Part shown: positions 27,312 through 36,514 of the stretch, piece after piece
Numbering within the stretch: position 1 is the first letter of the stretch
How the letters are laid out: every line of letters starts with the position of its first letter
Made by a program: the position numbers and the translations under genes
Notes under the pieces: generated by a model
Database searches by the model: none
What the model was told of the DNA's origin: nothing
The model's input: the letters and a program-made list of their open reading frames with translations, nothing else
DNA from: Methylobacter sp.
GTDB lineage: Bacteria > Pseudomonadota > Gammaproteobacteria > Methylococcales > Methylomonadaceae
Length of the DNA stretch: 50,240 nt
NCBI RefSeq assembly: GCF_030680395.1
Contig: NZ_JAUXVR010000043.1
Span: forward strand, 1-50,240
Direction: 5' to 3'

Positions 27312-28037
27312 TTACTGATTCCAAAGACAAGCGCCGCCGGCTTTTTCAATAGCTTCCAGACGTTGTTGATGCGCATTTAATTCTTCTTCCGTACAGCGTA
27401 TGATTTTTAATGCGGGACGGTCCGCAGACAAATGTTTAATCTCCCTATTCACAGTTACTCCTTCCGACCTTCCCTGCCCATCATCCAGCAACGAAGATTG
27501 TCCGCCAGTCATCAATAAAAATACATCGGCCAGAATTTCAGCATCCAGCAATGCGCCATGCAGATCCCTGTGGCTGTTATCGATCCCGTAACGTTTACAC
27601 AGCGCATCCAAGCTATTACGTTGTCCGGGATGTTTTTTTCTGGCATAGGTCAGCGTGTCGAATACTTTACTGTAATCGGTGACCGTTCCCGTCTGACTAT
27701 TCAACCGTGAAAATTCATAATTGATAAAGCCGACATCAAACGGCGCATTATGAATAACTAACTCGGCATCCTGAATAAAGGCAATAAAATCCTTAACGAC
27801 ATCCGCAAAACAAGGTTTATCCTCTAAAAACTGATTGGTGATACCATGAACCTCAATAGCGCCGTCATCAATTATCCGCTCGGGATTAATATAGGTATGA
27901 AACCGCTTGCCGGTTAAGCGGCGATTAACCAATTCGACACAGCCAATCTCGATAATTCTGTGCCCTTCCTGCGGATTTAATCCGGTCGTTTCGGTATCGA
28001 GAACTACCAATCGATTTGTAAATGTTCGTTTATCCAC
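27312..28037 (-). CDS. dnaQ: DNA polymerase III epsilon subunit (3'-5' exonuclease)
   Basis: A 241-aa DEDDh exonuclease. Exo I is VLDTETTGL (D14, E16), Exo II HNAPFDVGFINYEF, Exo III is the HRDLHGALLDAEILADVFLLM segment with the catalytic His and Asp. GHRIIEIGCVELVNRRLTG and FHTYINPERIIDDGAIEVHGI are typical of DnaQ. A C-terminal tail (~185-241) carries the region that binds the alpha subunit. It starts at GTG (28037) with AAGGTGA just upstream. In E. coli dnaQ adjoins rnhA; here rnhA is 12 kb away, so that pairing has been lost. Confidence 0.95.
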   Translation of the reverse strand: MDKRTFTNRLVVLDTETTGLNPQEGHRIIEIGCVELVNRRLTGKRFHTYINPERIIDDGAIEVHGITNQFLEDKPCFADVVKDFIAFIQDAELVIHNAPFDVGFINYEFSRLNSQTGTVTDYSKVFDTLTYARKKHPGQRNSLDALCKRYGIDNSHRDLHGALLDAEILADVFLLMTGGQSSLLDDGQGRSEGVTVNREIKHLSADRPALKIIRCTEEELNAHQQRLEAIEKAGGACLWNQ

Positions 28038-28227
28038 ACGTCACCTTAGACTTTTGTTAACCTCTTTTAAGTATAAATTTTTTAAGACGACATTACTTAT
28101 TAATTTTTCAAAGCTAATCGATCGCCTTCGCACCAACAAAAGTCGATCCTATCCTTTAGTGTTTTTCTGTTAGAATTTAATCATACCGTTTAGCGTGACC
28201 TTTCCGCACATTACAGAAGATATTTAC

Positions 28228-28608
28228 ATGACTATCAAAAAAAACCAGCCAGATAGAAATAAACTGGATCAAATCGTGACCGATGCACGGCGCAATCAGG
28301 AACTCAGGGAACAGTCTTATCGCGGTCAGGCTCTTAAGTTATATCCGTGGGTATGCGGTCGATGCGCCCGCGAATTCGACCATAAAAACCTGACCGAATT
28401 GACAGTGCATCATAAAAACCATAACCACGACGACAATCCGTCCGACGGCAGTAATTGGGAGTTATTGTGTCTTTATTGCCATGATAATGAACATTCAAGA
28501 TACGAAGAAACCCGCTTTGACGGCTCAAAATCGGGCAAAACCACTGCACCTGTCGCCACTCACAACCCATTCGCAGACCTGAAATCGCTATTGGGCAGTA
28601 AGAAGTAA
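28228..28608 (+). CDS. yajD: YajD-like HNH nuclease-family protein
   Basis: 126 aa from the ATG at 28228. YRGQALKLYPWVCGRCAREFDHKNLTELTVHHKNHNHDDNPSDGSNWELLCLYCHDNEHSRYEE contains an HNH core: CxxC (CGRC), the VHH dyad, N-x-x-D and a second CxxC (CLYC) followed by HDNEH. The end NPFADLKSLLGSKK matches E. coli YajD (NPFADLKAMMNKKK). The family is predicted to bind zinc and cut nucleic acid, but its biological role is unknown. The gene diverges from dnaQ across ~190 bp with an AT-rich promoter region. Confidence 0.88.
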   Translation: MTIKKNQPDRNKLDQIVTDARRNQELREQSYRGQALKLYPWVCGRCAREFDHKNLTELTVHHKNHNHDDNPSDGSNWELLCLYCHDNEHSRYEETRFDGSKSGKTTAPVATHNPFADLKSLLGSKK

Positions 28609-28628
28609 AACGGACTAAGCCCCGGAAA

Positions 28629-29075
28629 TTATTTAAGACGCGTTTGCCTTTGATAAAAGCCCCGTCGCTGGACTTCAAAGCCGTTTTTACAGCCGGATTC
28701 GATAAGATAATCCCTGAACTGGGGATAATGCTGTTCAAAGTGGATGCCGTATTTAAAAGGCAACGGGATAGGTAACGCCGACTCCCCAAGAAACAATTCT
28801 ACAAACTCATCATCCCCGGAATTGCCTGGTTTATTAAACGAGTGCACAACCTGTCCATTGAGAAAAAAACTGTCGCCCTTTATAAAACAAAGCGTTATTT
28901 TAAGGCGATGGTTTCTTTTTAACGCCTGACTACTACAAATGGCGATACCTTGTTTACTAATGTTAAGAATTTTTACCGGCTGTTCCCGGTTAAAGAAAAC
29001 GGGTGTTTTGTTTAAAACGGCATTAATGTCGTTTCTTTCGTAACGCACTTGTTTTCGCGCCGTTTTTTCCGCCAT
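28629..29075 (-). CDS. PilZ-domain protein
   Basis: 148 aa. It begins RKQVRYERNDINAVL, a PilZ-style RxxxR, then VKILNISKQGIAICSSQALKRNHRLKITLCFIKGDSFFLNGQVVHSF (the DxSxxG position reads NISKQG), then DEFVELFLGE and YGIHFEQHYPQFRDYLIESG. It has no membrane segment. Cyclic-di-GMP binding is plausible but the DxSxxG is degenerate. GGAGTA lies upstream of the ATG. It converges with the yajD-like gene. It is a second PilZ protein in the window and may link to the HD-GYP genes at the left end. Confidence 0.75.
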   Translation of the reverse strand: MAEKTARKQVRYERNDINAVLNKTPVFFNREQPVKILNISKQGIAICSSQALKRNHRLKITLCFIKGDSFFLNGQVVHSFNKPGNSGDDEFVELFLGESALPIPLPFKYGIHFEQHYPQFRDYLIESGCKNGFEVQRRGFYQRQTRLK

Positions 29076-29189
29076 AACGTCTACTCCAGATGCATTTGAT
29101 TTACCCCAACTCCCTTATCTAACCAAAATGAAGCATCTTCATAGAAGTCGCTGATGGCTTTAAAAGCTATATTGAAAAGGGCTTATCCA

Positions 29190-29226
29190 TTGAGAGCAAG
29201 TTGATGGAAAATCAACTTGTTCTCAA
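29190..29226. terminator. 16-bp stem-loop downstream of icd
   Basis: Arms 29190-29205 and 29211-29226 pair (one G-U/C-A type mismatch) around GGAAA. It lies between icd and the PilZ gene in a gap of ~300 bp (29076-29375) without any gene. A termination or mRNA-stabilising role is possible. Confidence 0.5.
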
Positions 29227-29375
29227 TAATAAGGTCAAAGCCAACTGTCATCTATTCGTATCATTACCTAAAAATCATCACTCGTTGTGAACTACACGGG
29301 TGATCAACTTAAGAATAACTCAATCATTTTGCACAATGGGCGACTAGCCGGTAGCCCATTGCGCTCTCTTGGGCG

Positions 29376-30677
29376 CTACTTCAAATTCTCAATCAATACA
29401 TCAGCAAACTCGCTACATTTGACTTCTGTCGCCCCTTCCATCTGTCGGGCAAAATCATACGTCACCCGTTTACCGGCAATAGCGGCATCCATCGCATTAA
29501 TGACCGCATCGGCGGCTTCTGTCCAACCCATATAGCGCAGCATCATTTCGCCGGACAGGATCAATGAACCGGGATTGACTTTATCCAGATCAGCGTATTT
29601 GGGCGCCGTGCCATGCGTAGCCTCAAAAACAGCGGTGCCGGTTTGATAATTGATATTGCCGCCGGGAGCAATGCCGATGCCGCCGACTTGCGCGGCCAAG
29701 GCATCGGATAAATAGTCGCCGTTCAAATTCAATGTCGCGATCACATCAAAGTCTTCAGGCCGGGTCAAAACCTGCTGCAAGGTAATGTCGGCGATAGAGT
29801 CTTTAATTAAAATACGCCCTTTTGCCAACGCTTCGGCCTGAACCTTGTTTGCCGCCTCTACGCCGAACTCGGCGCGGGTTTTTTCCCAATGTCCCCAGGT
29901 ATAGACATGCTCGGGATATTCGCGCTCCGCCAGGTTATAGGCCCATTTACGAAATGCCCCTTCGGTAAATTTCATAATATTACCCTTATGCACAATCGTC
30001 AGGGATTTTCTCTTATTGACGATGGCATACTCGATAGCTGAACGGATCAGACGCTCTGTGCCTTCCTGCGACACCGGTTTTATGCCGATGCCCGCAGTTT
30101 CCGGAAAACGGATTTTTGCGTATTGCTTGGGGAAATTCTCTTTTAACAGGGTTAGAAAAATCTTTACATCGTCGCTGCCTTGTTCAAACTCGATACCGGC
30201 GTAAATATCCTCGGTATTTTCCCGGAAAATCACCATATCGACGGCTCCGGGATTTTTTACCGGCGAGGGTACGCCCTGAAACCATCTGACCGGCCGCAAA
30301 CACACATACATATCCAACAGTTGGCGCAAAGCCACGTTTAAAGAGCTGATGCCGCCGCCTACCGGTGTAGTTAACGGGCCTTTTATGGACACCAGATAAT
30401 TCTTGCAGGCATCGACGGTTTCATCGGGAAGCCAGGTATCGAACAAGCGGTGGGCTTTTTCTCCTGCATATACTTCCATCCAGTGAATTTTCTTTTGTCC
30501 TGAATAGGCGCTTGCTACAGCCGCATCCAAAACACGAACGGTGGCGCGCCAAATATCCGGCCCGGTACCGTCGCCTTCAATAAATGGAATAATCGGATTA
30601 TCCGGCACGACCAGCTTGCCGTTTTGCATCGTGATGGCACTGCCGTTTGCGGGTGGGTTGAGTGTGAGACTAGCCAT
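29376..30677 (-). CDS. icd: NADP-dependent isocitrate dehydrogenase
   Basis: A 433-aa prokaryotic type I enzyme (E. coli Icd is 416 aa). It oxidises isocitrate to 2-oxoglutarate with NADP. Visible are [14 protein letters not shown], the phosphorylatable-serine loop [44 protein letters not shown] and the coenzyme segment [20 protein letters not shown], where Lys-Tyr after GTAP is the NADP-type signature. AAGGAG precedes the ATG. It diverges from a second, NAD-type IDH at 30891; the gap holds a short repeat. Confidence 0.96.
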   Translation of the reverse strand: MASLTLNPPANGSAITMQNGKLVVPDNPIIPFIEGDGTGPDIWRATVRVLDAAVASAYSGQKKIHWMEVYAGEKAHRLFDTWLPDETVDACKNYLVSIKGPLTTPVGGGISSLNVALRQLLDMYVCLRPVRWFQGVPSPVKNPGAVDMVIFRENTEDIYAGIEFEQGSDDVKIFLTLLKENFPKQYAKIRFPETAGIGIKPVSQEGTERLIRSAIEYAIVNKRKSLTIVHKGNIMKFTEGAFRKWAYNLAEREYPEHVYTWGHWEKTRAEFGVEAANKVQAEALAKGRILIKDSIADITLQQVLTRPEDFDVIATLNLNGDYLSDALAAQVGGIGIAPGGNINYQTGTAVFEATHGTAPKYADLDKVNPGSLILSGEMMLRYMGWTEAADAVINAMDAAIAGKRVTYDFARQMEGATEVKCSEFADVLIENLK

Positions 30678-30734
30678 AACAACTCCTTCAAATAATATTG
30701 AGCAATGTTGCGCAAGGTAGCGACGTCGGACCGT

Positions 30735-30760
30735 ACCAACAGTAGGCGCATTAGGCGACG
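30735..30760. repeat. Fragment of the dispersed repeat between icd and the NAD-type IDH
   Basis: ACCAACAGTAGGC (30735-30747) is identical to 1838-1850. The following CATTAGGCGACG resembles CTTTGGGCGGCG there. The gap 30678-30890 otherwise carries the divergent promoters and no gene. Confidence 0.5.
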
Positions 30761-30890
30761 TCTCTATGGACTTAAAGCATCATAACAAAAGGTTGGCGAT
30801 TTGTACCATTTAACCACTGCAACTGGATAAAGACAGGCCTAAAGCACTATAATTCACAAGATGATCTATTTTTTAAACTTGGAGAAATGA

Positions 30891-31904
30891 ATGCACGCAG
30901 TTACGTTGATAAAAGGTGATGGCATTGGCCCATCGATAATGGATGAAGCAGTTAAAGTTATTGACGCGTCCGGCGTAAAAATTCAGTGGGAAGAAGCATT
31001 TGCCGGTTTGGCTGCTTTTGAACAATTCGGCACGCCGCTGCCGGATGAAACCATGGCATCGATAGACAAAACCCGCCTGGCATTTAAAGGTCCGTTAACC
31101 ACAGTTGTCGGCGGCAACGGTTTCAGAAGCATTAACGTGGCATTGCGGCAGAAATATGAGCTGTACGCCAACGTCCGTCCCGCCAAAAGCTGGGCCGGCA
31201 TAAAAACCCGTTATGACGATGTTGATATTGTTATCGTCAGGGAAAATACTGAAGGACTCTATGCAGGACTTGAGCATTATCTAACCCCTAAAAAAGACAT
31301 CGCAGAAAGTCTGGCCGTAGTCACCCGAACCGGTTCGCAACGCGTGATCGACTATGCTTTTAAATACGCACAGGACAACAATCGCAAAAAAGTAACCGTT
31401 TGCCATAAAGCCAATATCTTAAAATTCACCCAAGGACTGTTTCTGGATGTCGCCAGAGAAACAGCCGCGCGTTATCCCGACATTCAGTTTGACGAAAAAA
31501 TCATTGATGCAGCCTGCATGCACATGGTGATGGATCCATCGCAGTTTGACGTCATTGTCTGCACCAACATGTTCGGCGACATATTGTCCGATTTGACCGC
31601 AGGTCTGGTGGGCGGACTGGGTTTGATTCCCGGCGCAAATATCGGTAACGATGCGGCATTGTTTGAAGCCGTGCACGGCAGCGCGCCGGACATCACCGGA
31701 AAAAATCTGGCTAATCCTACTGCGGTAATCATGGCTGGCGTGATGATGCTGGATCATCTCGGCGAATACGAAGCGGCCGCTAAAATAAAAGCAGCGGTTG
31801 AAAAAGTGGTTAATGAAGGCACATTTGTTACACCGGATCTTAATCCGCAATCGAAATGCGGAACGATTGAAATGGGTAATGCGATTGTTGAGGCGATGAA
31901 ATAA
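30891..31904 (+). CDS. NAD-type isocitrate dehydrogenase (beta-decarboxylating dehydrogenase family)
   Basis: 337 aa. It has IKGDGIGPSIMDEAVKVI, the isocitrate-specific GFRSINVALRQKYELYANVRP (S and N as in IDHs rather than LeuB), VIVRENTEGLYAGLEH, CHKANILKFTQGLF, DAACMHMVMDPSQFDVIVCTNMFGDILSDLTAGLVGGLG, and HGSAPDITGKNLANPTA, where Asp after SAP marks NAD use. So icd and this gene, divergently placed, would give NADP- and NAD-linked forms of the same step. Homoisocitrate or isopropylmalate use is less likely given the substrate loop. GGAGAA lies upstream. It runs toward acnB. Confidence 0.9.
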   Translation: MHAVTLIKGDGIGPSIMDEAVKVIDASGVKIQWEEAFAGLAAFEQFGTPLPDETMASIDKTRLAFKGPLTTVVGGNGFRSINVALRQKYELYANVRPAKSWAGIKTRYDDVDIVIVRENTEGLYAGLEHYLTPKKDIAESLAVVTRTGSQRVIDYAFKYAQDNNRKKVTVCHKANILKFTQGLFLDVARETAARYPDIQFDEKIIDAACMHMVMDPSQFDVIVCTNMFGDILSDLTAGLVGGLGLIPGANIGNDAALFEAVHGSAPDITGKNLANPTAVIMAGVMMLDHLGEYEAAAKIKAAVEKVVNEGTFVTPDLNPQSKCGTIEMGNAIVEAMK

Positions 31905-31910
31905 AGTAAA

Positions 31911-31946
31911 TTAATCGTTCCCACGCTCCGGCGTGGGAACGATTAA
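31911..31946. terminator. Perfect 16-bp stem-loop between IDH and acnB
   Basis: TTAATCGTTCCCACGC (31911-31926) pairs perfectly with 31931-31946 around TCCG. The 'CGTTCCCACGC...GCGTGGGAACG' core is a palindrome type I recall as a frequent intergenic repeat in related bacteria. It may attenuate transcription into acnB. Confidence 0.6.
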
Positions 31947-31983
31947 AGAACAACAGTTTTAAACCATCTTCCAGGAATTCCCC

Positions 31984-34647
31984 ATGCTAGAACAATACCG
32001 TATACATGCAGCAGAACGTGCCGCCGAAGGCATCGTCCCTAAGCCGCTTGATGCCGAACAGGTCGCCGCTTTGGTTGAGCTGATTAAACAACCGCCCGCA
32101 GGTGACGACTGCATGGATGCAGGAGGTACGACTCCACGGATGGAGGAGGTAGAGCAATGCATGGAGCAATTGCCGAGAGCAACGCATGGAGCAGTTGCCG
32201 AACAAGAATTCATACTCGATCTGTTTGCTAACCGTATTCCCGCCGGTGTTGACGAAGCGGCTTATGTCAAAGCAGGATTCCTGGCGGCCATCGCAAAGGG
32301 CGAGGACAGCTCGCCGATTCTGGATGCTGCACGCGCTACCGAATTACTGGGCACTATGCTGGGCGGTTATAACATTGCGCCGTTAATCGAGTTGCTGGAT
32401 AACGAAGCATTGGCTCCGATTGCCGCCAAAGCGCTTTCCCATACTTTGCTGATATTCGATGCTTTCCACGATGTGCAGGAGAAAGCCGATGCAGGCAACC
32501 CATTCGCCAAACAGGTGCTTAATTCCTGGGCGGAAGCGGAATGGTATACCAGCAAGCCCAAAATGCCTGAAAAACTCACGGTTACCGTATTTAAGGTAAC
32601 CGGCGAAACCAATACCGACGATTTGTCACCGGCACCCGATGCCTGGTCGAGGCCGGATATTCCGTTACACGCCAAGGCTATGCTGAAAATACCGCGTGAA
32701 GGCATTACCAACGCCGAACAACAAATTGCCGAACTCAAGCAAAAAGGTTTTCCGGTCGCTTATGTAGGCGATGTAGTCGGCACAGGGTCTTCGCGCAAAT
32801 CGGCGACCAATTCGGTATTATGGTTCATGGGCAATGATATTCCGTACATTCCCAACAAGCGCGAAGGCGGCGTTTGCATCGGCAGTAAAATCGCGCCGAT
32901 ATTCTTTAACACGATGGAAGATTCAGGCGCCCTACCCTTTGAATGCGATGTGACCCAAATGGCGATGGGAGATGTAATCGACATTTATCCGTATGCAGGC
33001 GAGGTTAAGCGTCACGACAACGGCGAACTGATCTGCAAATTCGAACTGAAAACCGAGGTAATTCTGGACGAAGTGCGCGCCGGCGGCCGTATTCCGTTAA
33101 TTATCGGCAGGGGGTTGACTGACCGTGCTCGTAAGGCACTGGGACTTTCGGCATCCACGGTTTTTTGCCGTCCGGTTAATGCCAAAGACAGCGGCAAGGG
33201 CTTTACGCTGGCGCAAAAAATGGTCGGTCAGGCCTGTGGCGTTGCGGGTGTTCGTCCCAATACTTATTGCGAACCGCACATGACTACCGTGGGTTCTCAA
33301 GACACTACCGGTCCTATGACTCGCGACGAATTGAAAGACTTGGCTTGCCTGGGTTTTTCAGCCGATCTGGTGTTGCAATCGTTCTGCCATACCGCCGCGT
33401 ATCCGAAGCCGATTGACGTCACCATGCAGCATACGCTACCGGATTTTATTATGAATCGCGGCGGCGTATCGCTCCGTCCCGGCGACGGCATTATCCATTC
33501 CTGGTTAAACCGGATGTTATTGCCGGATACGGTCGGCACCGGCGGCGACTCGCATACCCGCTTCCCTATCGGTATTTCATTTCCCGCCGGTTCAGGATTA
33601 GTTGCGTTTGCCGCCGCAACCGGCGTGATGCCGCTGGATATGCCGGAATCGGTTTTGGTCCGGTTTAAAGGCGAGATGCAGCCCGGTATTACCTTACGCG
33701 ATCTGGTCAATGCGATTCCTTATGTAGCGATACAGCGCGGTTTGCTGACTGTTGAAAAACAGGGCAAGAAGAATGTATTCTCAGGCCGCATTCTGGAAAT
33801 CGAAGGCTTACCGGATTTAAAAGTCGAACAGGCTTTTGAATTGTCTGATGCATCCGCTGAACGTTCTGCCGGTGGCTGCACGGTGCGCTTGAATGAAGCG
33901 CCGATTCGCGAGTATTTGAATTCAAACATCACCCTGCTGCAATGGATGATTGCCGAAGGTTACGGCGATGTGCGCACCATAGAGCGTCGCATCAAGAGCA
34001 TGGAAGAATGGCTGGCTAATCCGGTATTGCTTACACCTGACGCCGATGCGGAATACTTTGAAATCATCGAAATCGATATGAGTGAAATCAAGGAACCGTT
34101 ATTAGCCTGCCCCAACGATCCTGATGATGTGAAAACCTTGTCCGCTGTGGCTGGAACTAAAATCGACGAAGTGTTTTTGGGTTCCTGCATGACCAATATC
34201 GGCCACTTCCGCGCCGCCGGAAAATTGCTGGAAAAACAACAAGGCGAATTGCCGACCCGTTTGTGGGTTGCCCCGCCCACCAAAATGGATCAAACCCAAT
34301 TAACCGAGGAAGGGTATTACAGCACCTTCGGCAAAGCCGGAGCGCGCACTGAAATGCCGGGCTGTTCATTATGCATGGGTAATCAGGCGCGGGTGGCTGA
34401 AAACGCTACCGTAGTTTCCACCTCGACGCGCAACTTCCCCAATCGTTTGGGCAATGGCGCAAATGTGTATCTGTCATCGGCCGAACTGGCGGCTGTGTGT
34501 TCGATTATGGGCAAGATTCCGAGTTTTGACGAATACATGCATTATGCGAATCAGATTAATGAAACAACCGAAGACACCTATCGTTATTTGAACTTTGATC
34601 AGATGGATAGTTATCGGCAAAAGACTGGTGAAGTCTTACAAAGTTAA
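31984..34647 (+). CDS. acnB: Aconitate hydratase B with an in-frame repeat insertion
   Basis: An 887-aa bifunctional aconitase/2-methylisocitrate dehydratase; E. coli AcnB is 865 aa. The N-terminal HEAT-like domain begins [40 protein letters not shown] and resumes [33 protein letters not shown]. The residues between (about 41-74) have no counterpart in normal AcnB and are encoded by a hairpin repeat. The swivel domain ([19 protein letters not shown]) and catalytic domain ([53 protein letters not shown]) keep the [4Fe-4S] cysteines. It acts in the TCA cycle with the two IDHs upstream. AGGA lies before the ATG. Confidence 0.96.
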   Translation: MLEQYRIHAAERAAEGIVPKPLDAEQVAALVELIKQPPAGDDCMDAGGTTPRMEEVEQCMEQLPRATHGAVAEQEFILDLFANRIPAGVDEAAYVKAGFLAAIAKGEDSSPILDAARATELLGTMLGGYNIAPLIELLDNEALAPIAAKALSHTLLIFDAFHDVQEKADAGNPFAKQVLNSWAEAEWYTSKPKMPEKLTVTVFKVTGETNTDDLSPAPDAWSRPDIPLHAKAMLKIPREGITNAEQQIAELKQKGFPVAYVGDVVGTGSSRKSATNSVLWFMGNDIPYIPNKREGGVCIGSKIAPIFFNTMEDSGALPFECDVTQMAMGDVIDIYPYAGEVKRHDNGELICKFELKTEVILDEVRAGGRIPLIIGRGLTDRARKALGLSASTVFCRPVNAKDSGKGFTLAQKMVGQACGVAGVRPNTYCEPHMTTVGSQDTTGPMTRDELKDLACLGFSADLVLQSFCHTAAYPKPIDVTMQHTLPDFIMNRGGVSLRPGDGIIHSWLNRMLLPDTVGTGGDSHTRFPIGISFPAGSGLVAFAAATGVMPLDMPESVLVRFKGEMQPGITLRDLVNAIPYVAIQRGLLTVEKQGKKNVFSGRILEIEGLPDLKVEQAFELSDASAERSAGGCTVRLNEAPIREYLNSNITLLQWMIAEGYGDVRTIERRIKSMEEWLANPVLLTPDADAEYFEIIEIDMSEIKEPLLACPNDPDDVKTLSAVAGTKIDEVFLGSCMTNIGHFRAAGKLLEKQQGELPTRLWVAPPTKMDQTQLTEEGYYSTFGKAGARTEMPGCSLCMGNQARVAENATVVSTSTRNFPNRLGNGANVYLSSAELAAVCSIMGKIPSFDEYMHYANQINETTEDTYRYLNFDQMDSYRQKTGEVLQS
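32104..32205 (+). repeat. Array of four GGA-loop hairpins inserted in frame in acnB
   Basis: Four hairpins in ~90 bp: CTGCATGGATGCAG (32109-32122), CTCCACGGATGGAG (32132-32145), GCAATGCATGGAGCAATTGC (32154-32173) and GCAACGCATGGAGCAGTTGC (32179-32198). All present A(T/C)GGA at the loop on the sense strand. The block encodes ~34 residues absent from other AcnB proteins, keeps the reading frame and has no stop codon. Related pieces occur at 1827-1879 and 25207-25226. Confidence 0.8.
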
Positions 34648-34698
34648 GTTTCTGGGTTATTAAATTCAAACTCTGAGCTATCGCACAATTTGTATCAA

Positions 34699-34729
34699 CG
34701 TCATCCCGGCAGGGAATACCGGGATGACG
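34699..34729. repeat. Short stem-loop after acnB
   Basis: CGTCATCCCGG (34699-34709) pairs perfectly with CCGGGATGACG (34719-34729). It may end the acnB transcript. A looser relative (CGTCATCCCGGCAGAG ... GGAATGACG) lies at ~37168-37217 after the DUF2780 gene, so it is probably a common intergenic palindrome. Confidence 0.6.
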
Positions 34730-34798
34730 AGTTACATTGTTACCTTGACTTTCTCCTCGCCTCGCTAGAGAAGATCTATCCCGCCTGCAAAAGCAACT

Positions 34799-35953
34799 AT
34801 GCTAAAAAAGCCTTCCCGACAAACAATCTCAAACTTATCCCAAGTCGAAACCGGCTTGCTCGAAAAGCAATACAACGACTTAGTCGCCCAAGGCCACATC
34901 CAACACGAACCAGCGCAAATCACAGCCCTACATTACCTGCAAACCCTACTCGACAACTTGCTGACAAATGTCGAGTACAACCAAAAATCTCCTCTGCATA
35001 AACTATTCCTACCCAAACCGGCCAATTTCCAAAGCCTGTATATATTCGGCAACGTAGGCCGAGGCAAGTCCATGTTAATGGATTTGTTTTTTGATGCCTG
35101 CCCTATCAGTCAAAAACGCCGGGTGCATTTCCATGCATTCATGCTCGAAGTCCACGCGTTCATCCACCAATGGCGCAGGCAGAACAACACCGATGCGATT
35201 TCCGCATTGGCAAAACATATCAGGGAATCGGAACTGTTGCTTTGCTTTGACGAGTTTCATGTTTCCGATATAGCCGACGCAATGATTCTAATGCGACTGT
35301 TCACCAGACTGTTCGACTTGGGTATTGTTGTCGTAATTACTTCCAACTGCCATCCCAATGCGCTCTATCATGACGGTTTGCAACGGGAACTATTCCTGCC
35401 CTTTGTCCGACTCCTGCAACAAAAAGCCGACGTCATAGATCTGGTTGCAAAACAGGATTACCGGCTCAGTCATTTACACGCGTTAAAGACAACTTATTAT
35501 TATCCGCTGGATGAACAGGCTGCAAAATTCATACGACAAAGCTATAACGAATTAACTAATTTTGCCCCGCTGAAACCGGGCATACTGGAGGTATTAGGCA
35601 GAAAGGTGATGCTGTCTGCGGTACACGGCAATGTCGCCCTCACCTCCTTTGACGAACTCTGCATGCAAGCCTTAGGTCCTGCCGACTATCTGGAAATCGG
35701 TAACCGGTTCGACATAGTGGTACTGGCTGGCATTCCCAAACTGACCATAGAAAAATGCAACGAAGCCAAGCGCTTTGTAACGCTGATAGATGCGCTATAC
35801 GAACATAAAGTGAAACTGATTTGTACGGCCGAAGTACCGGCTCAGGAACTTTACACCGACGGCGAAGGCTCGTTTGAATTTGAACGGACGGTCTCGAGAT
35901 TGATTGATATGCAATCGGAGAGTTATTTGCATATTGAGCATGCCAGTCGCTGA
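34799..35953 (+). CDS. zapE: ZapE/AFG1-family cell-division ATPase
   Basis: 384 aa, near the family's usual ~375. Walker A is YIFGNVGRGKSMLMDLFF, followed by RVHFHAFMLEVHAFIHQWR, Walker B LLCFDEFHVSDIADAMIL, RLFDLGIVVVITSNCHPNALYHDGLQRELFLPFV, and the C-terminal ITRIL-type region. ZapE associates with the Z ring and modulates FtsZ in E. coli. The ATG at 34799 lacks a strong ribosome site; the N-terminal SLSQVETGLLEKQYNDLVAQGHIQHEPAQITALHYLQTLL fits the family, so the start is at or near this ATG. Confidence 0.93.
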   Translation: MLKKPSRQTISNLSQVETGLLEKQYNDLVAQGHIQHEPAQITALHYLQTLLDNLLTNVEYNQKSPLHKLFLPKPANFQSLYIFGNVGRGKSMLMDLFFDACPISQKRRVHFHAFMLEVHAFIHQWRRQNNTDAISALAKHIRESELLLCFDEFHVSDIADAMILMRLFTRLFDLGIVVVITSNCHPNALYHDGLQRELFLPFVRLLQQKADVIDLVAKQDYRLSHLHALKTTYYYPLDEQAAKFIRQSYNELTNFAPLKPGILEVLGRKVMLSAVHGNVALTSFDELCMQALGPADYLEIGNRFDIVVLAGIPKLTIEKCNEAKRFVTLIDALYEHKVKLICTAEVPAQELYTDGEGSFEFERTVSRLIDMQSESYLHIEHASR

Positions 35954-36514
35954 TAACGAGGTTTATTTTGATGCGTTTAATTCCGGCATATAAAGTTCTT
36001 AAAATGCCTGTTTCATTATTCGGTGATGTTACGCTGTCTTCTGATTCTCCTTATAAAACTGGTACCGGGCTCCATCCAATATTTGACGGAGTAATCATAG
36101 GGCCTCGGCAGGAACAAAACCTCGCTGTCGATATAGCAAGAATGGTTTTTTGCTATACAAGGAATCCACCGTTTTCCACCGTCACCTGCCAATGTAATTC
36201 CGGCATCGTTAGCGCAACCTTCCCGTATTCCTTACCGCATGTGGAAAAGCTGCAAGGTGGGTTCGCCTTTAGGCAATCCGCCATGAACGGAACCTTGAAT
36301 CCGCCCCCTGCCCGGACTTTTCCAAGCAGGGATTTTTTATGTCCGATCTTTTCTGATATTGTGCGTTGTTGACGGTTTGCTGCCGCGAAGCCCTATACCC
36401 TACGGCAATGCGAGGCGCATCATTCGAAAACTACCGGCTTAATCTCAATATAAGTTTTATCCCGTACTATATCGGGTTTTTAAACACTGCTTTAACTCAA
36501 TGAGAGGAAAATAT
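35954..36514 (+). other. Gap without a firm gene; possible small ORF or structured RNA
   Basis: An open frame from ATG 35971 to 36372 encodes ~134 aa with no family I recognise, a poor ribosome site, many Pro/Ser/Cys residues and low coding feel. The same stretch holds a hairpin TATAGCAA/TTGCTATA (~36131-36157) and ends with a terminator-like structure at 36306-36338. A plus-strand small RNA and a true small protein are both possible. 36373-36514 looks like the promoter region of the next gene. Confidence 0.3.
36306..36338 (+). terminator. Rho-independent terminator-like hairpin
   Basis: CCCTGC (36306-36311) pairs with GCAGGG (36326-36331), with an inner GGA/TCC pairing, then ATTTTTT. It would end a plus-strand transcript from the 35954-36300 region. 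Confidence 0.6.

Noticed and set aside
34690-35001. Plus-strand frame of 103 aa overlapping the start of zapE
   Set aside because: It begins in an intergenic palindrome and overlaps the conserved zapE N-terminus in another frame.
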